From: Bradyrhizobium sp. BR 10289
Lineage (GTDB): Bacteria > Pseudomonadota > Alphaproteobacteria > Rhizobiales > Xanthobacteraceae
Direction: 5' to 3'
Assembly: GCF_019455385.1 (NCBI RefSeq)
Contig: NZ_JACOFR010000011.1
Coordinates: 166,411 to 230,410, forward strand
DNA: 64,000 bases
Made by a program: the position numbers and the translations under genes. Position 1 is the stretch's first letter, and each line of letters begins with the position of its first letter. Positions 28,892 through 38,076 of the stretch are shown here, piece by piece. Below the pieces are notes generated by a model. It was not told the origin of the DNA. It was given only the letters and a program-made list of their open reading frames with translations, and made no database searches.

Positions 28892-29995
28892 CTAGTTCTT
28901 CAGATTGATCATCCGCTCGACCGATCGCCTTGCGCGCGCCGCAAGCGCCGGATCGATCGTCACCTCTTCGCCTGATGTCAGCAGGCTCTCCAGGATGTTG
29001 GACAGCGTGATGCGCTTCATGTGCGGGCAGAGATTGCAGGGGCGCAGCATCTCCACGTCGGGCAGCTCGGCCCGCACATTGTCGGCCATCGAGCATTCCG
29101 TGATCATCACCAGGCGTCGCGGCCGCTTCTCGCGCACCCAGTTGATCATGTGCGCCGTCGAGCCGGTGAAATCGGCCTCCGCCAGCACATCGGGCGGGCA
29201 TTCCGGATGCGCGATGATCTGCACCGATGGATCGGCCTCGCGATAGGCGCGCAGCTCTTCGCCCTTGAAACGCTCGTGCACCTCGCAGGCGCCTTTCCAG
29301 GCGATGATCTTCACGTTGGTCTTGGAGGCGACGTAGGTTGCGAGATAACGGTCGGGCAGGAAGATCACGGTTGGCGCATTGAGGCTCTCGACCACTTGCA
29401 CCGCGTTCGACGAGGTGCAGCAGATGTCGACCTCGGCCTTCACCTCCGCCGACGTGTTGACATAGGCGACGACTGGCACGCCGGGAAATTTTTCGCGGAG
29501 CAGGCGGACGTCCGCGCCCGTGATGCTGGCGGCGAGCGAGCAGCCGGCGCGTGAATCCGGGATCAGCACGGTCTTGTCCGGATTGAGCAGCTTTGACGTC
29601 TCCGCCATGAAGTGCACGCCGCATTGGACGATGACGTTCGCCTTCACCTTGGTCGCCTCGACCGCGAGCTGGAGCGAGTCGCCGCCGATGTCGGCGACGC
29701 AGTGGAAGATTTCCGGCGCCTGGTAATTGTGGGCGAGGACCACCGCGCCCCGTTCGCGCTTGAGCTCGTTGATCGCGTGAATCGTCGGCGCCATCAGCGG
29801 CCACTCGACCGGCGGGATCACGTGCTTGACGCGCTCATAGAGTGGCGCGGTGGCGCGCTCGACCGCGCTGGTCCATTCCAGCGCGGGCATCGGCAGTACG
29901 GGGCCTGCCCGTGTCGGCTGGACGCGTGGAGTGACGATTTGGCCCTGCGGCCGTCCCGCAAAGTCGTCGGGGCCGTAAATTCCAGTGATCGGCAT
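28892..29995 (-). CDS. nadA: Quinolinate synthase A
   Basis: NadA condenses iminoaspartate with dihydroxyacetone phosphate to quinolinate using a 4Fe-4S cluster. The 367-residue protein has VVLAHNYQAPEI, ADIGGDSLQLAVEA, CGVHFMAETSKLLNP, AHPECPPDV and RPCNLCPHMKRITL, which together supply the cluster cysteines. GGGAGG lies six bases before the ATG at 29995. Two palindromes upstream are probable NadQ operators. It is the first gene of the nadABC operon. Confidence 0.97.
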   Translation of the reverse strand: MPITGIYGPDDFAGRPQGQIVTPRVQPTRAGPVLPMPALEWTSAVERATAPLYERVKHVIPPVEWPLMAPTIHAINELKRERGAVVLAHNYQAPEIFHCVADIGGDSLQLAVEATKVKANVIVQCGVHFMAETSKLLNPDKTVLIPDSRAGCSLAASITGADVRLLREKFPGVPVVAYVNTSAEVKAEVDICCTSSNAVQVVESLNAPTVIFLPDRYLATYVASKTNVKIIAWKGACEVHERFKGEELRAYREADPSVQIIAHPECPPDVLAEADFTGSTAHMINWVREKRPRRLVMITECSMADNVRAELPDVEMLRPCNLCPHMKRITLSNILESLLTSGEEVTIDPALAARARRSVERMINLKN

Positions 29996-30022
29996 TGAAG
30001 CCTCCCATGTATGTCAAATTAT

Positions 30023-30035
30023 GCTCTATTTGAGT
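30023..30035. promoter_or_regulatory. Candidate NadQ operator, site 1
   Basis: The minus strand reads ACTCAAATAGAGC, preceded by TATAT. It shares the 12 bases TATATACTCAAA with site 2 and is 28 bases upstream of the nadA start, placed to block transcription start. Confidence 0.65.
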
Positions 30036-30095
30036 ATATATAGAGCCCGAGAAATCCGGCCGAGGGCCGGTAGCGTTTCGCCGGAGTTCATATAT

Positions 30096-30108
30096 ACTCA
30101 AACTGAGT
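30096..30108. promoter_or_regulatory. Candidate NadQ operator, site 2
   Basis: ACTCAAACTGAGT, a palindrome around its central base apart from one mismatch pair, flanked by TATAT. It lies 101 bases upstream of nadA and 240 bases upstream of the divergent MFS gene. The remaining sequence of this 352-base gap holds no gene. Confidence 0.65.
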
Positions 30109-30347
30109 AAATCTAAGATAACACGCGGCACCCGAGACCGCTAGGCCCCACCGCACACATTCCCGTCAACTCGTGCCGTCCAGTTGCATCCCCGCGTCGG
30201 ACGAGGCCGCAGGGAAATGCAATGCTCCTGCGGCAGCCCTTCGTGGCACGCAACGATTTTTGACTTGGGGTTTTCATGCATCTGCATTAAACGCCTGACT
30301 CGCGGCTGCCTATTCCGGACCCGCCAACGATAGACGAGGGACACCCA

Positions 30348-31598
30348 ATGTCGACACAAGCGGGCGAACTCGGTTCGGCCTCACGTTCTTCCTGGCGCAC
30401 GCCGGCGATCATCATTCTCTGCGGCTGTGCCATCGGCATGCTTGGCTTCGGCCCGCGCTCGGCGCTTGGCTTCTTCGTGCAGCCGATGAGCCACGAATTC
30501 GCCTGGGGCCGCGACGTGTTCGGTCTCGCGATTGCCTTCCAGAATCTGTTGTGGGGATTGGGCCAGCCGTTAGCCGGCGCGGTCGCCGATCGTTTCGGCC
30601 TGTTCCGCGTGATGTGCGTCGGCGCGCTGCTCTATGCCGGCGGTCTGCTGCTGATGCGCTACTCCGCGACGCCGCTGTCGCTCAATATCGGCGCGGGCGT
30701 GATGATCGGCTTTGGCCTGGCCGGCTGTTCGTTCAACCTGGTGCTCTCGGCGTTCACAAAACTTTTGCCGGCGGAGAAGCGCGGCCTCGCACTGGGCGCC
30801 GGCACGGCGGCAGGCTCGTTCGGCCAGTTCCTGTTCGCGCCCATTGGTGTTGCGCTGATCGACAATTTCGGCTGGCAGCAGGCGCTCACCGTGTTCGGCT
30901 TCCTGATGCTGCTGATCATTCCGTTGTCGCTGGCGCTCTCGACGCCGCCGGTTGACAGCTCCGCGAGCAAGGCGCCCGCGGACGACCAGACCTTCACCAG
31001 GGCGCTCGCGGAGGCCTTCGGCCATCGCTCTTATGTGCTGCTGGTGCTGGGCTTCTTCACCTGCGGCTTCCAGCTCGCCTTCATCACCGTGCATCTGCCG
31101 GCGTTTCTGGTCGATCGCGGCATCTCGACGCAAACCGGCGGCTGGGTGATCGCGGCGATCGGCCTGTTCAACATCATGGGATCACTCAGCGTCGGCTACC
31201 TCCAGAACTATCTGCCGAAGCGCTACATCCTCTCGGTCATCTATTTCACCCGTGCGCTTGCGACACTCGCCTTCATCTCGTTCCCGATCACGCCGTTCTC
31301 CGCGATCGCGTTCGGCGCGATCTCGGGCCTGACCTGGCTGTCGACGGTGCCGCCGACCTCGGCGCTGGTGGCGCTGATGTTCGGCACGCGCTGGCTCGCG
31401 ACGCTCTATGGCTTTGCCTTCGTCAGCCATCAGGTCGGCGGCTTCCTCGGTGTCTGGTTAGGCGGCATCGTGTTCGAAAAGTTCGGTTCCTATACGCCGA
31501 TCTGGTGGCTCTCGATCCTGTTCGGCGTGCTCTCGGCGCTGATCAATCTTCCCATCGTGGAAAAGCCGGTCCAGAGGGCGGTTGCGCAGCCTGCCTGA
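30348..31598 (+). CDS. MFS transporter (monocarboxylate/oxalate-formate-like)
   Basis: A 416-residue, 12-helix major facilitator protein. The loop between helices 2 and 3 has GAVADRFGLFRVM, the MFS motif A variant, and a long central loop follows helix 6. The opening FGPRSALGFFVQPMSHEF resembles transporters related to the oxalate/formate and monocarboxylate group. GAGGGA precedes the ATG. It is divergent from nadA, but nothing in it shows that it carries an NAD precursor; the substrate is unknown. Confidence 0.85.
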   Translation: MSTQAGELGSASRSSWRTPAIIILCGCAIGMLGFGPRSALGFFVQPMSHEFAWGRDVFGLAIAFQNLLWGLGQPLAGAVADRFGLFRVMCVGALLYAGGLLLMRYSATPLSLNIGAGVMIGFGLAGCSFNLVLSAFTKLLPAEKRGLALGAGTAAGSFGQFLFAPIGVALIDNFGWQQALTVFGFLMLLIIPLSLALSTPPVDSSASKAPADDQTFTRALAEAFGHRSYVLLVLGFFTCGFQLAFITVHLPAFLVDRGISTQTGGWVIAAIGLFNIMGSLSVGYLQNYLPKRYILSVIYFTRALATLAFISFPITPFSAIAFGAISGLTWLSTVPPTSALVALMFGTRWLATLYGFAFVSHQVGGFLGVWLGGIVFEKFGSYTPIWWLSILFGVLSALINLPIVEKPVQRAVAQPA

Positions 31599-31639
31599 TC
31601 GGCTAAACAATCCCGACAAACAAGTCAGGGAGTGCAGTC

Positions 31640-32626
31640 GTGGCCACATTCAAGGCTGTCAGGATCGACAAGGCGGACAAGGGCACCACCGCGCAGCTTA
31701 CGCAGTTCGACGACGCCGAGCTGATGGAGGGCGACGTCACCGTTCGTGTCGAATGGTCGACGCTGAACTACAAGGACGGCCTCGCGCTGACGGGCAAGGC
31801 GCCCGTGGTGCGCCGCTTCCCGATGATCGCCGGCATCGATTTCGCCGGCACGGTCGAAGCCTCCTCGCATCCGGCATGGAAGGCCGGCGACAAGGTCGTC
31901 TGCACCGGCTGGGGTATGGGCGAGACCCATCTCGGTGCCTATGCCGAGAAGGCGCGGGTCAAGGGTGACTGGCTGGTCGCTCTGCCGCAGGGGCTCTCGG
32001 CGCGCGATGCCATGGCCATCGGCACCGCCGGTTTCACGGCGATGCTCTCGGTGCTGGCGCTGGAGAAGCACGGCATCTCGCCGAAGAGCGGCCCCGTGAT
32101 CGTGACAGGCGCGGCCGGCGGCGTCGGCTCGGTCGCGACCGCCGTGCTGTCCCGGCTCGGCTACAACGTGATCGCCTCGACCGGCCGTGCCTCCGAGGCC
32201 GATTACCTGAAGAGCCTTGGCGCCGCCGAGGTGATCGACCGCAATGAATTGTCGGGGCCGGCAAAACCGCTGGCCAAGGAGCGCTGGGCGGGCGGTGTCG
32301 ACAGCGTCGGCTCGACGACGCTGGCGAATCTCCTGTCGATGACGAAGTACGGCGGCGCCATCGCCGCCTGCGGCCTTGCTGCCGGCATGGACCTGCCGTC
32401 GTCCGTCGCACCCTTCATTTTGCGCGGGGTGTGCCTTCTCGGCATCGATTCCGTGATGTGCCCGATCGAGCCGCGAAAAGCCGCCTGGCAGCGCCTGGCA
32501 TCCGACTTGGATCGGACGAAACTGTCTGAAATCACTAAAGAAATTTTACTCGACGAGGTTCCGGAATGGGGCGCGAAAATCCTCCCTGGCCAGGTCCGCG
32601 GTCGCATCGTGGTAAAAATAGCTTAA
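31640..32626 (+). CDS. acuI: Acrylyl-CoA reductase-type MDR oxidoreductase (AcuI/YhdH)
   Basis: The 328-residue protein belongs to the zinc-free medium-chain reductases. Typical AcuI/YhdH blocks are STLNYKDGLALTGK, FPMIAGIDFAGTV, the NADPH loop VTGAAGGVGSVATAVLSRLG, STGRASEADYLKSLGA and ACGLAAGMDLPSSVAPFILR. AcuI reduces toxic acryloyl-CoA to propionyl-CoA with NADPH. The GTG at 31640 is preceded by AGGGAG. The gene follows the MFS gene after 41 bases, so the two may form an operon for an organic acid. Confidence 0.9.
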   Translation: MATFKAVRIDKADKGTTAQLTQFDDAELMEGDVTVRVEWSTLNYKDGLALTGKAPVVRRFPMIAGIDFAGTVEASSHPAWKAGDKVVCTGWGMGETHLGAYAEKARVKGDWLVALPQGLSARDAMAIGTAGFTAMLSVLALEKHGISPKSGPVIVTGAAGGVGSVATAVLSRLGYNVIASTGRASEADYLKSLGAAEVIDRNELSGPAKPLAKERWAGGVDSVGSTTLANLLSMTKYGGAIAACGLAAGMDLPSSVAPFILRGVCLLGIDSVMCPIEPRKAAWQRLASDLDRTKLSEITKEILLDEVPEWGAKILPGQVRGRIVVKIA

Positions 32627-32739
32627 CGACGTTTAGACTTTACCAACCAAGCTGCTTCAATGTTGCCTTGGTTAGTATGGTAAGCAGCGGGTAAAGAAAT
32701 AAGGCATCGCCCGCTGCGGGGTTGGGTTCGGAGTAGAGC

Positions 32740-33363
32740 ATGCTTGCGCGTATTGTGTTGGGGGCTGTCACGGCGGCAGTAACGTTTGCGCCGGCTATCG
32801 CTGGAAGCATGAATGCCGACGAGGCCCGCCGCTTCGTCGCCGGCAAGGTGTTCGCCTTCACCTGTTTCGACGGCACCCGCGGCGCAGGCCGCATCTTGGA
32901 CGACCTCGGCGCGGCCGGCGCGGTGCAGTTCTCGGGCTCGGGCCCGGTGAAGCATCTCCGCCTGCCCGGCAACACGCTCCAGATCCGCGGCCAGAACGTC
33001 TGCGCCTCGATCAAGGGCATTCCGTTCGAGCCCTGTTTCAACCTGGAAAAGACCGACGATCGCAGCTTCCGCGGCTCGGTGTCCGGCATGGGCTTCGCCT
33101 ATTGCGACTTCCACCACCAGGGCGGCAATCAGATGCTGATGGCCCGCGCCGTGGCGCGCCCGCGCTCGCTGCGCTCCTCCGAGCACACGGGTTCGGTCGG
33201 CGCCACCAACACCGAAGTCGCTGCACGCATCGAGACGCCGCGCGTCGAGAGTGGCCGTCTCGAGCCGGTGAAGGCGGAAGCCAGGGCCGAGGCCAAATCG
33301 GAAGCAAAGTCGGAGCCCGCCAAGAACGACGCCCCGCTGGAACTGCGCCGTTCCACCCAGTGA
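32740..33363 (+). CDS. Exported protein of unknown function
   Basis: A 207-residue protein with a signal peptide (ARIVLGAVTAAVTFAPAIAG), a central domain of about 110 residues with four cysteines in the mature part (FTCFDGTRGAGRI, NVCASIKG, FEPCFNLEK, AYCDFHHQ), and a C-terminal tail rich in Ala, Lys and Glu. Four cysteines in an exported domain suggest two disulfides. GGAGTAGAGC precedes the ATG. The 113 bases before it hold an imperfect hairpin (AACCAAG at 32645, CTTGGTT at 32667). The family is not recognised with confidence. Confidence 0.75.
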   Translation: MLARIVLGAVTAAVTFAPAIAGSMNADEARRFVAGKVFAFTCFDGTRGAGRILDDLGAAGAVQFSGSGPVKHLRLPGNTLQIRGQNVCASIKGIPFEPCFNLEKTDDRSFRGSVSGMGFAYCDFHHQGGNQMLMARAVARPRSLRSSEHTGSVGATNTEVAARIETPRVESGRLEPVKAEARAEAKSEAKSEPAKNDAPLELRRSTQ

Positions 33364-33520
33364 GCTGGCATGCGCGCCGCAGCTCGCGCATCTTTCCGTT
33401 GAAGACATCGATCACCCGCGAAGCCGCCGCGCCGTAGTCATACGGTCCGCGGCTTTCATGCGTTGGTAGCTGTTCGCGCCCCAGTTTGCGCGGGGCCGGG
33501 GGGCGCAAGGTTTTTTGACG

Positions 33521-33754
33521 ATGTCGCTTTACTTCTTTCGCATCAGTACCGGTCGCTATTCGGGCGCCGCCGATCAGCCATACGAGTTCGAGGATCGCGC
33601 GGCGGCTTGGACCGAGATGACCGAGGTTTGCGCCAATCTGCTCGGCAGCATCGCGCGCAACATGAAGCCGAATGCCAAGTGGAGCATGGAGCTGCTCGAC
33701 GAAGACAAGAAGCCGGTGTTTCGCGTCAGTCTCGTCGGGGAGAAGCTGGGCTGA
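33521..33754 (+). CDS. DUF6894-type small protein
   Basis: A 77-residue protein, SLYFFRISTGRYSGAADQPY followed by EFEDRAAAWTEMTEVCANLL and a C-terminal MELLDEDKKPVFRVSL. The F-F-R-I opening, the D-rich middle and the LDE-x-x-x-P-V ending match the small rhizobial family now called DUF6894. No function is known. The ATG at 33521 is preferred over a TTG two codons earlier. From 33755 to 33981 no gene is seen; the end of this stretch should hold the promoter of the first chemoreceptor. Confidence 0.75.
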   Translation: MSLYFFRISTGRYSGAADQPYEFEDRAAAWTEMTEVCANLLGSIARNMKPNAKWSMELLDEDKKPVFRVSLVGEKLG

Positions 33755-33981
33755 GGGACGCAAATCCCTCGGCGGGCGAATGGACACGGCGTCTGCAAAT
33801 CCGCGAAGTGGCATTTCGCTGCACGCGATGGCTGTGCAAGTGTGATGGTTTGAGCAGCATTTCCCGTATTACTACGAAGCCTGCCGGGCCTCGCTTTAAC
33901 GTTAATCAGAAACCTCCTGACTAGCTTTTCCGGGATGTTCGCGCGGCTCGCCGCGGCAATGCGTATCCCGGGATTATTGCA

Positions 33982-35724
33982 ATGATGGTCATTCAGAACC
34001 TGCGAATTGGCACCAAGCTCGCCGTCACCTCGGCGCTGACGATCGGTCTCGTCGTGCTGATGATCTTCCTGCAGATGAGCGGCGATGCCGATGTTCAGAG
34101 GCTCGGCAATGCAGCAGCGGGACAGCAATCGATTGCTCTGAACGCTGCGGAAGCAAAGGCATCCGTCCGCGGCATGCAGATCGGCATTCGCGACATTCTG
34201 TCCTCGACCTCTGCGGCCGAGATGCAGAAGGCCGTCAGCTATTTCAACGATCGGCTCACGGCTGCATCGAAATTCTCCGGCGAAATGGCGAAGCTCTCGC
34301 GGTCGCCCGAGAACCGCAAACGGATCGACCGCCTCGCCGTGCTGATCGGGGATTTCGGCAAAGGCCAGTTGCAGATCGAGGCGATCCGCAAGCAGGAGCT
34401 CGCGCTCGAGGGGAAGAAGGACGCCGAGACGGCCGAGCAATATGCCAAGCTCGTGGCCGAGGTCGACCGCGTCCGCAAGGAGACGCTGGCTCCGATCAAC
34501 GCAGAGATCTCCGAGCTGACCAACACAATCACCGAGTTCGCCAAGCAGAGGAGCATCGAGGCCCGCGCCGAGGCTGAGGCCGAGGCCGCCTCCGTCGCGC
34601 GGACTTCCTTCATCACCGGCACGGTGGCGGCGCTGGTCCTGATCGGTGCCTGCATCTTCTCGGTGTTCAGCATTGCGCGACCGATGCGCGCGCTGACGGT
34701 GGCGATGGAGAAGCTTGCCGGCGGCGACTTCACCGTGGTGCTGCCGGGCCTCGGCCGCAAGGACGAGGTCGGCGAGGTCGCTGGCGCCGTCGAGAAATTC
34801 AAGATCGTGTCGGAGCAGAAGGCGCGCGCGGAAGCCGAAGCCAAAATGCGGCAGGACCAGATCGCGGCCGAGCAGCGCAAGGCCGAGATGTATAGGCTCG
34901 CCGACGATTTCGAAAGTGCCGTCGGCGAGATCGTCGGCACCGTGTCGTCGGCCTCGACCGAGCTTGAGGCCTCCGCCACCACGCTGACCTCCACCGCCGA
35001 GCGCACGCAGCAGCTCACCACCGTGGTCGCCGCGGCCTCCGAGGAAGCCTCCACCAATGTGCAGTCGGTGGCTTCGGCAACCGAAGAGTTGTCGTCCTCG
35101 ATCACGGAGATCAGCCGCCAGGTGCAGGAATCGGCGCGCGTGGCGAGCGAGGCGGTCGGCCAGGCTCGCACCACGACCGAACGCGTCAGCGAATTGTCCA
35201 AGGCAGCGACGCGCATCGGCGATGTCGTCGAGCTGATCAATACCATCGCGGGCCAGACCAATCTGCTGGCGCTCAACGCCACGATCGAAGCCGCGCGTGC
35301 CGGCGAAGCCGGCAAGGGCTTTGCCGTCGTTGCATCCGAGGTCAAGGCTCTCGCCGAGCAGACGGCAAAGGCGACCGGCGAGATCGGCCAGCAGATTTCC
35401 GGCATTCAGGCCGCGACACAGGAATCGGTCGGCGCCATCAGGGAGATCAGCGACACCATCGAGAAGCTGTCCGAGATCTCCTCGACGATCGCGGCCGCGG
35501 TGGAAGAGCAGGGCGCCGCGACGCAGGAAATCTCTCGCAACGTGGCGCAGGCGGCCCAGGGCACGCAGCAGGTCTCGTCCAACATCACCGATGTGCAGCG
35601 CGGCGCGAGCGAGACCGGCTCGGCGTCTTCTCAGGTGCTCTCCGCTGCGCAGATGCTGTCCGGCGACAGCGACCGCCTCAAGCTCGAGGTCGGCAAGTTC
35701 CTGGAGACCGTGCGCGCCGCCTGA
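33982..35724 (+). CDS. Methyl-accepting chemotaxis protein (first of three)
   Basis: The 580-residue chemoreceptor has a transmembrane helix at about 12-32, a helical periplasmic sensor of about 180 residues, a second transmembrane helix near 210-232, a HAMP domain (MEKLAGGDFTVVLPGLGRKD) and a signalling domain. The hairpin tip reads NTIAGQTNLLALNATIEAAR, the CheA/CheW contact region. The C-terminus ends FLETVRAA with no CheR/CheB-tethering pentapeptide. The ligand is unknown. It is 132 bases ahead of the next receptor, and no che genes are in the window. Confidence 0.93.
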   Translation: MMVIQNLRIGTKLAVTSALTIGLVVLMIFLQMSGDADVQRLGNAAAGQQSIALNAAEAKASVRGMQIGIRDILSSTSAAEMQKAVSYFNDRLTAASKFSGEMAKLSRSPENRKRIDRLAVLIGDFGKGQLQIEAIRKQELALEGKKDAETAEQYAKLVAEVDRVRKETLAPINAEISELTNTITEFAKQRSIEARAEAEAEAASVARTSFITGTVAALVLIGACIFSVFSIARPMRALTVAMEKLAGGDFTVVLPGLGRKDEVGEVAGAVEKFKIVSEQKARAEAEAKMRQDQIAAEQRKAEMYRLADDFESAVGEIVGTVSSASTELEASATTLTSTAERTQQLTTVVAAASEEASTNVQSVASATEELSSSITEISRQVQESARVASEAVGQARTTTERVSELSKAATRIGDVVELINTIAGQTNLLALNATIEAARAGEAGKGFAVVASEVKALAEQTAKATGEIGQQISGIQAATQESVGAIREISDTIEKLSEISSTIAAAVEEQGAATQEISRNVAQAAQGTQQVSSNITDVQRGASETGSASSQVLSAAQMLSGDSDRLKLEVGKFLETVRAA

Positions 35725-35856
35725 CTTAAGCAGGACGCGCGATGAAAGCCAAGGCAGGGTTAACTTTTCGGAAAAGCGGCGCAGGCATGATCACCGCAAT
35801 ATTCCGGGCATTGAGTCGCCCTCTTGTATTGCGTCATAGCGTTTTGGAGCACATTC

Positions 35857-37827
35857 ATGAGCGGCCTTTCCATCCGCCTGACCCACAAGGTCATGGCGAT
35901 CGGACTTTTCGGCCTGGTCGGTCTCGTCGCCTTCGGCGCGATCTACGAGATCGGCACCCTCTCCCAAGAGGCCTCCCGCACCGTTGCCAACCGCGCCCGC
36001 GCGATCGCTGACCTCAACAAGCAGATCTCGATCGAGATGCTGGAGGCCCGCCGCAACGAGAAGAATTTCCAGCAGCGCCGGACCGAGAGTTACGCCAAGG
36101 CACATGCCGACCTGATCGGGCCGATCGACCGCGATTTCGACGAGGTGCAGCGGCAGATGGCGGCCGGGGGCTTGAGCGCGCTGTCGGACAAGATGAAGTC
36201 GGCCCAGGAGGGCTTCAGGCGGTATGCGTCGGACTTTGCCGCGTTGGTCGCGGCCGAGACCAGGCTCGGGCTCAACGAGACGCTCGGCCTGTCTGGTTCG
36301 CTTCGCGCCGCCGTGCACGACATCGAGGCCAAGCTGAAGGAGATCGACGATCCCCGGTCGACGACCTGGATGCTGATGATGCGCAGGCACGAGAAGGACT
36401 TCATGCTGCGGCGCGACCCGAAATACATTGCCGAGGTGAAGAAGGCCGGGGTCGAGTTCTCAAACGCGATCGAGGTCGTTGCGGTCTCGGAGGCGGTGAT
36501 GAAAGACATCATGGCCAAGCTGCAGAAATATCAGTCCGGGTTCGCGGCCTGGGCCGAGGCCGCACAGCAGAGCGCGGCTCTCGACAACAGCATGGAGAAG
36601 GCCTTTCGCGAGATCGAGCCGGCCATGGTCGAGGTCCGCGCCGCCGTCGATGCCGCGCACAGGCAGGCTGACGCCGCGGAAGCCGCAACGCGTGAGGCCG
36701 TCCGCGTCTGGATGATGGTTGCCTTCGGCTTGACCGTCGTCGTGCTCTCCGTGGTCGGTTTCCTGCTGGGGCGCTCGATCTCGAAGGTGCTCGGCGACAT
36801 GATCGCCGCCATGACGCGGCTGGCGCGCGGCGAGCTCTCGATTTCCGTTCCCGGCATCGGGCGCAAGGACGAGATCGGCGAGATGGCCGGTGCGGTCGAG
36901 GTGTTCAGGACCAATATGGCGGAAGCCGAGCGGCTGCGCGCCGAGCAGGCCGAGGCGGATGCGCGCGGACACCAGCAGCGCAAAGCCGATATGCAGCGTC
37001 TCGCCGATACGTTCGAAGGCGCGGTCGGCGAGATCATCGAGACCGTGTCCTCGGCTGCGACCGAGCTCGAAGCGTCCTCCAACACGCTCACGCGAGCCGC
37101 CGAGCGCGGCAATGGGCTTGCGACTGCCGTGGCGGCGGCCTCCGAAGAGGCGTCCGCCAATGTGCAGTCGGTATCCTCGGCGAGCGAGGAGATGACGTCG
37201 TCGATTTCCGAAATCAGCCGGCAGGTCCAGGAATCGGCGCGCGTCGCCGACGTTGCTGTCGGGCAGGCCCAGCGCACCAATGAACGCGTCGCCGAATTGA
37301 CGAAGGCCGCCTCCCGCATCGGCGACGTGGTCGAGCTGATCAACACCATCGCCAGCCAGACCAACCTGCTGGCACTGAATGCGACGATCGAGGCGGCGCG
37401 GGCGGGCGAAGCCGGCAAGGGCTTTGCGGTGGTTGCGACCGAAGTGAAGGCGCTCGCCGAGCAGACTGCGAAAGCCACCGGCGAGATCAGCCAGCATATC
37501 GGCGCGATCCAGACCGCGACGGAAGACTCCGTCGGCGCGATCAAGGAGATCGGCGACACCATCGCGCGGATGTCGGAGATTTCCTCGATGATCGCCGCGG
37601 CGGTGGAGGAGCAGGGTGCCGCGACGCAGGAGATCTCCCGCAACATCCAGCACGCCGCGCAGGGCACCTCGGAGGTCTCGGCCAATATCGGCGACGTCCA
37701 GCGCGGTGCCGGCGAGACCGGGGCCGCGTCGGCGCAGGTACATTCGGCGGCGCAGTCGCTGTCGCGGGAGAGCAACCGGCTGAAGAGCGAGGTCGCCCGC
37801 TTCCTGGAGTCGGTGCGCGCCGCGTGA
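35857..37827 (+). CDS. Methyl-accepting chemotaxis protein, HBM-type sensor (second of three)
   Basis: The 656-residue receptor has a longer periplasmic region (about residues 35-285) with ARRNEKNFQQRRTESY and, later, MRRHEKDFMLRRDPKYI. These paired R-x-E-K-x-F blocks mark the helical bimodular sensor domain, known to bind TCA intermediates and related acids in other bacteria. Then follow TM2, HAMP (GELSISVPGIGRKDEIGEM) and the signalling domain with the same tip as its neighbours. The ATG at 35857 is chosen; the frame extends to a TTG at 35824. The C-terminus is FLESVRAA. Confidence 0.92.
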   Translation: MSGLSIRLTHKVMAIGLFGLVGLVAFGAIYEIGTLSQEASRTVANRARAIADLNKQISIEMLEARRNEKNFQQRRTESYAKAHADLIGPIDRDFDEVQRQMAAGGLSALSDKMKSAQEGFRRYASDFAALVAAETRLGLNETLGLSGSLRAAVHDIEAKLKEIDDPRSTTWMLMMRRHEKDFMLRRDPKYIAEVKKAGVEFSNAIEVVAVSEAVMKDIMAKLQKYQSGFAAWAEAAQQSAALDNSMEKAFREIEPAMVEVRAAVDAAHRQADAAEAATREAVRVWMMVAFGLTVVVLSVVGFLLGRSISKVLGDMIAAMTRLARGELSISVPGIGRKDEIGEMAGAVEVFRTNMAEAERLRAEQAEADARGHQQRKADMQRLADTFEGAVGEIIETVSSAATELEASSNTLTRAAERGNGLATAVAAASEEASANVQSVSSASEEMTSSISEISRQVQESARVADVAVGQAQRTNERVAELTKAASRIGDVVELINTIASQTNLLALNATIEAARAGEAGKGFAVVATEVKALAEQTAKATGEISQHIGAIQTATEDSVGAIKEIGDTIARMSEISSMIAAAVEEQGAATQEISRNIQHAAQGTSEVSANIGDVQRGAGETGAASAQVHSAAQSLSRESNRLKSEVARFLESVRAA

Positions 37828-38076
37828 GGTGCGTGGGTATGGCGCAGCGCGACCTTTGCTGAATTGCAGCGCGCAGTTGCAGAACATGTGATCGCGGCGA
37901 CAACGAGTTCCGTAGTTTCACGTAGCTTCCTGTTAACGCCTGTTTGCAACTATGTGAGCAATCCTACGGGACAAGAACCAGCCAGCATTGTTGGAATGAC
38001 TCCGCCCTGTCGTCGGTCAAGACGATTGCGGCGCGGGTAACTCGTGCGCTGCCAGGTATTATCGGGATTTGTCGTG

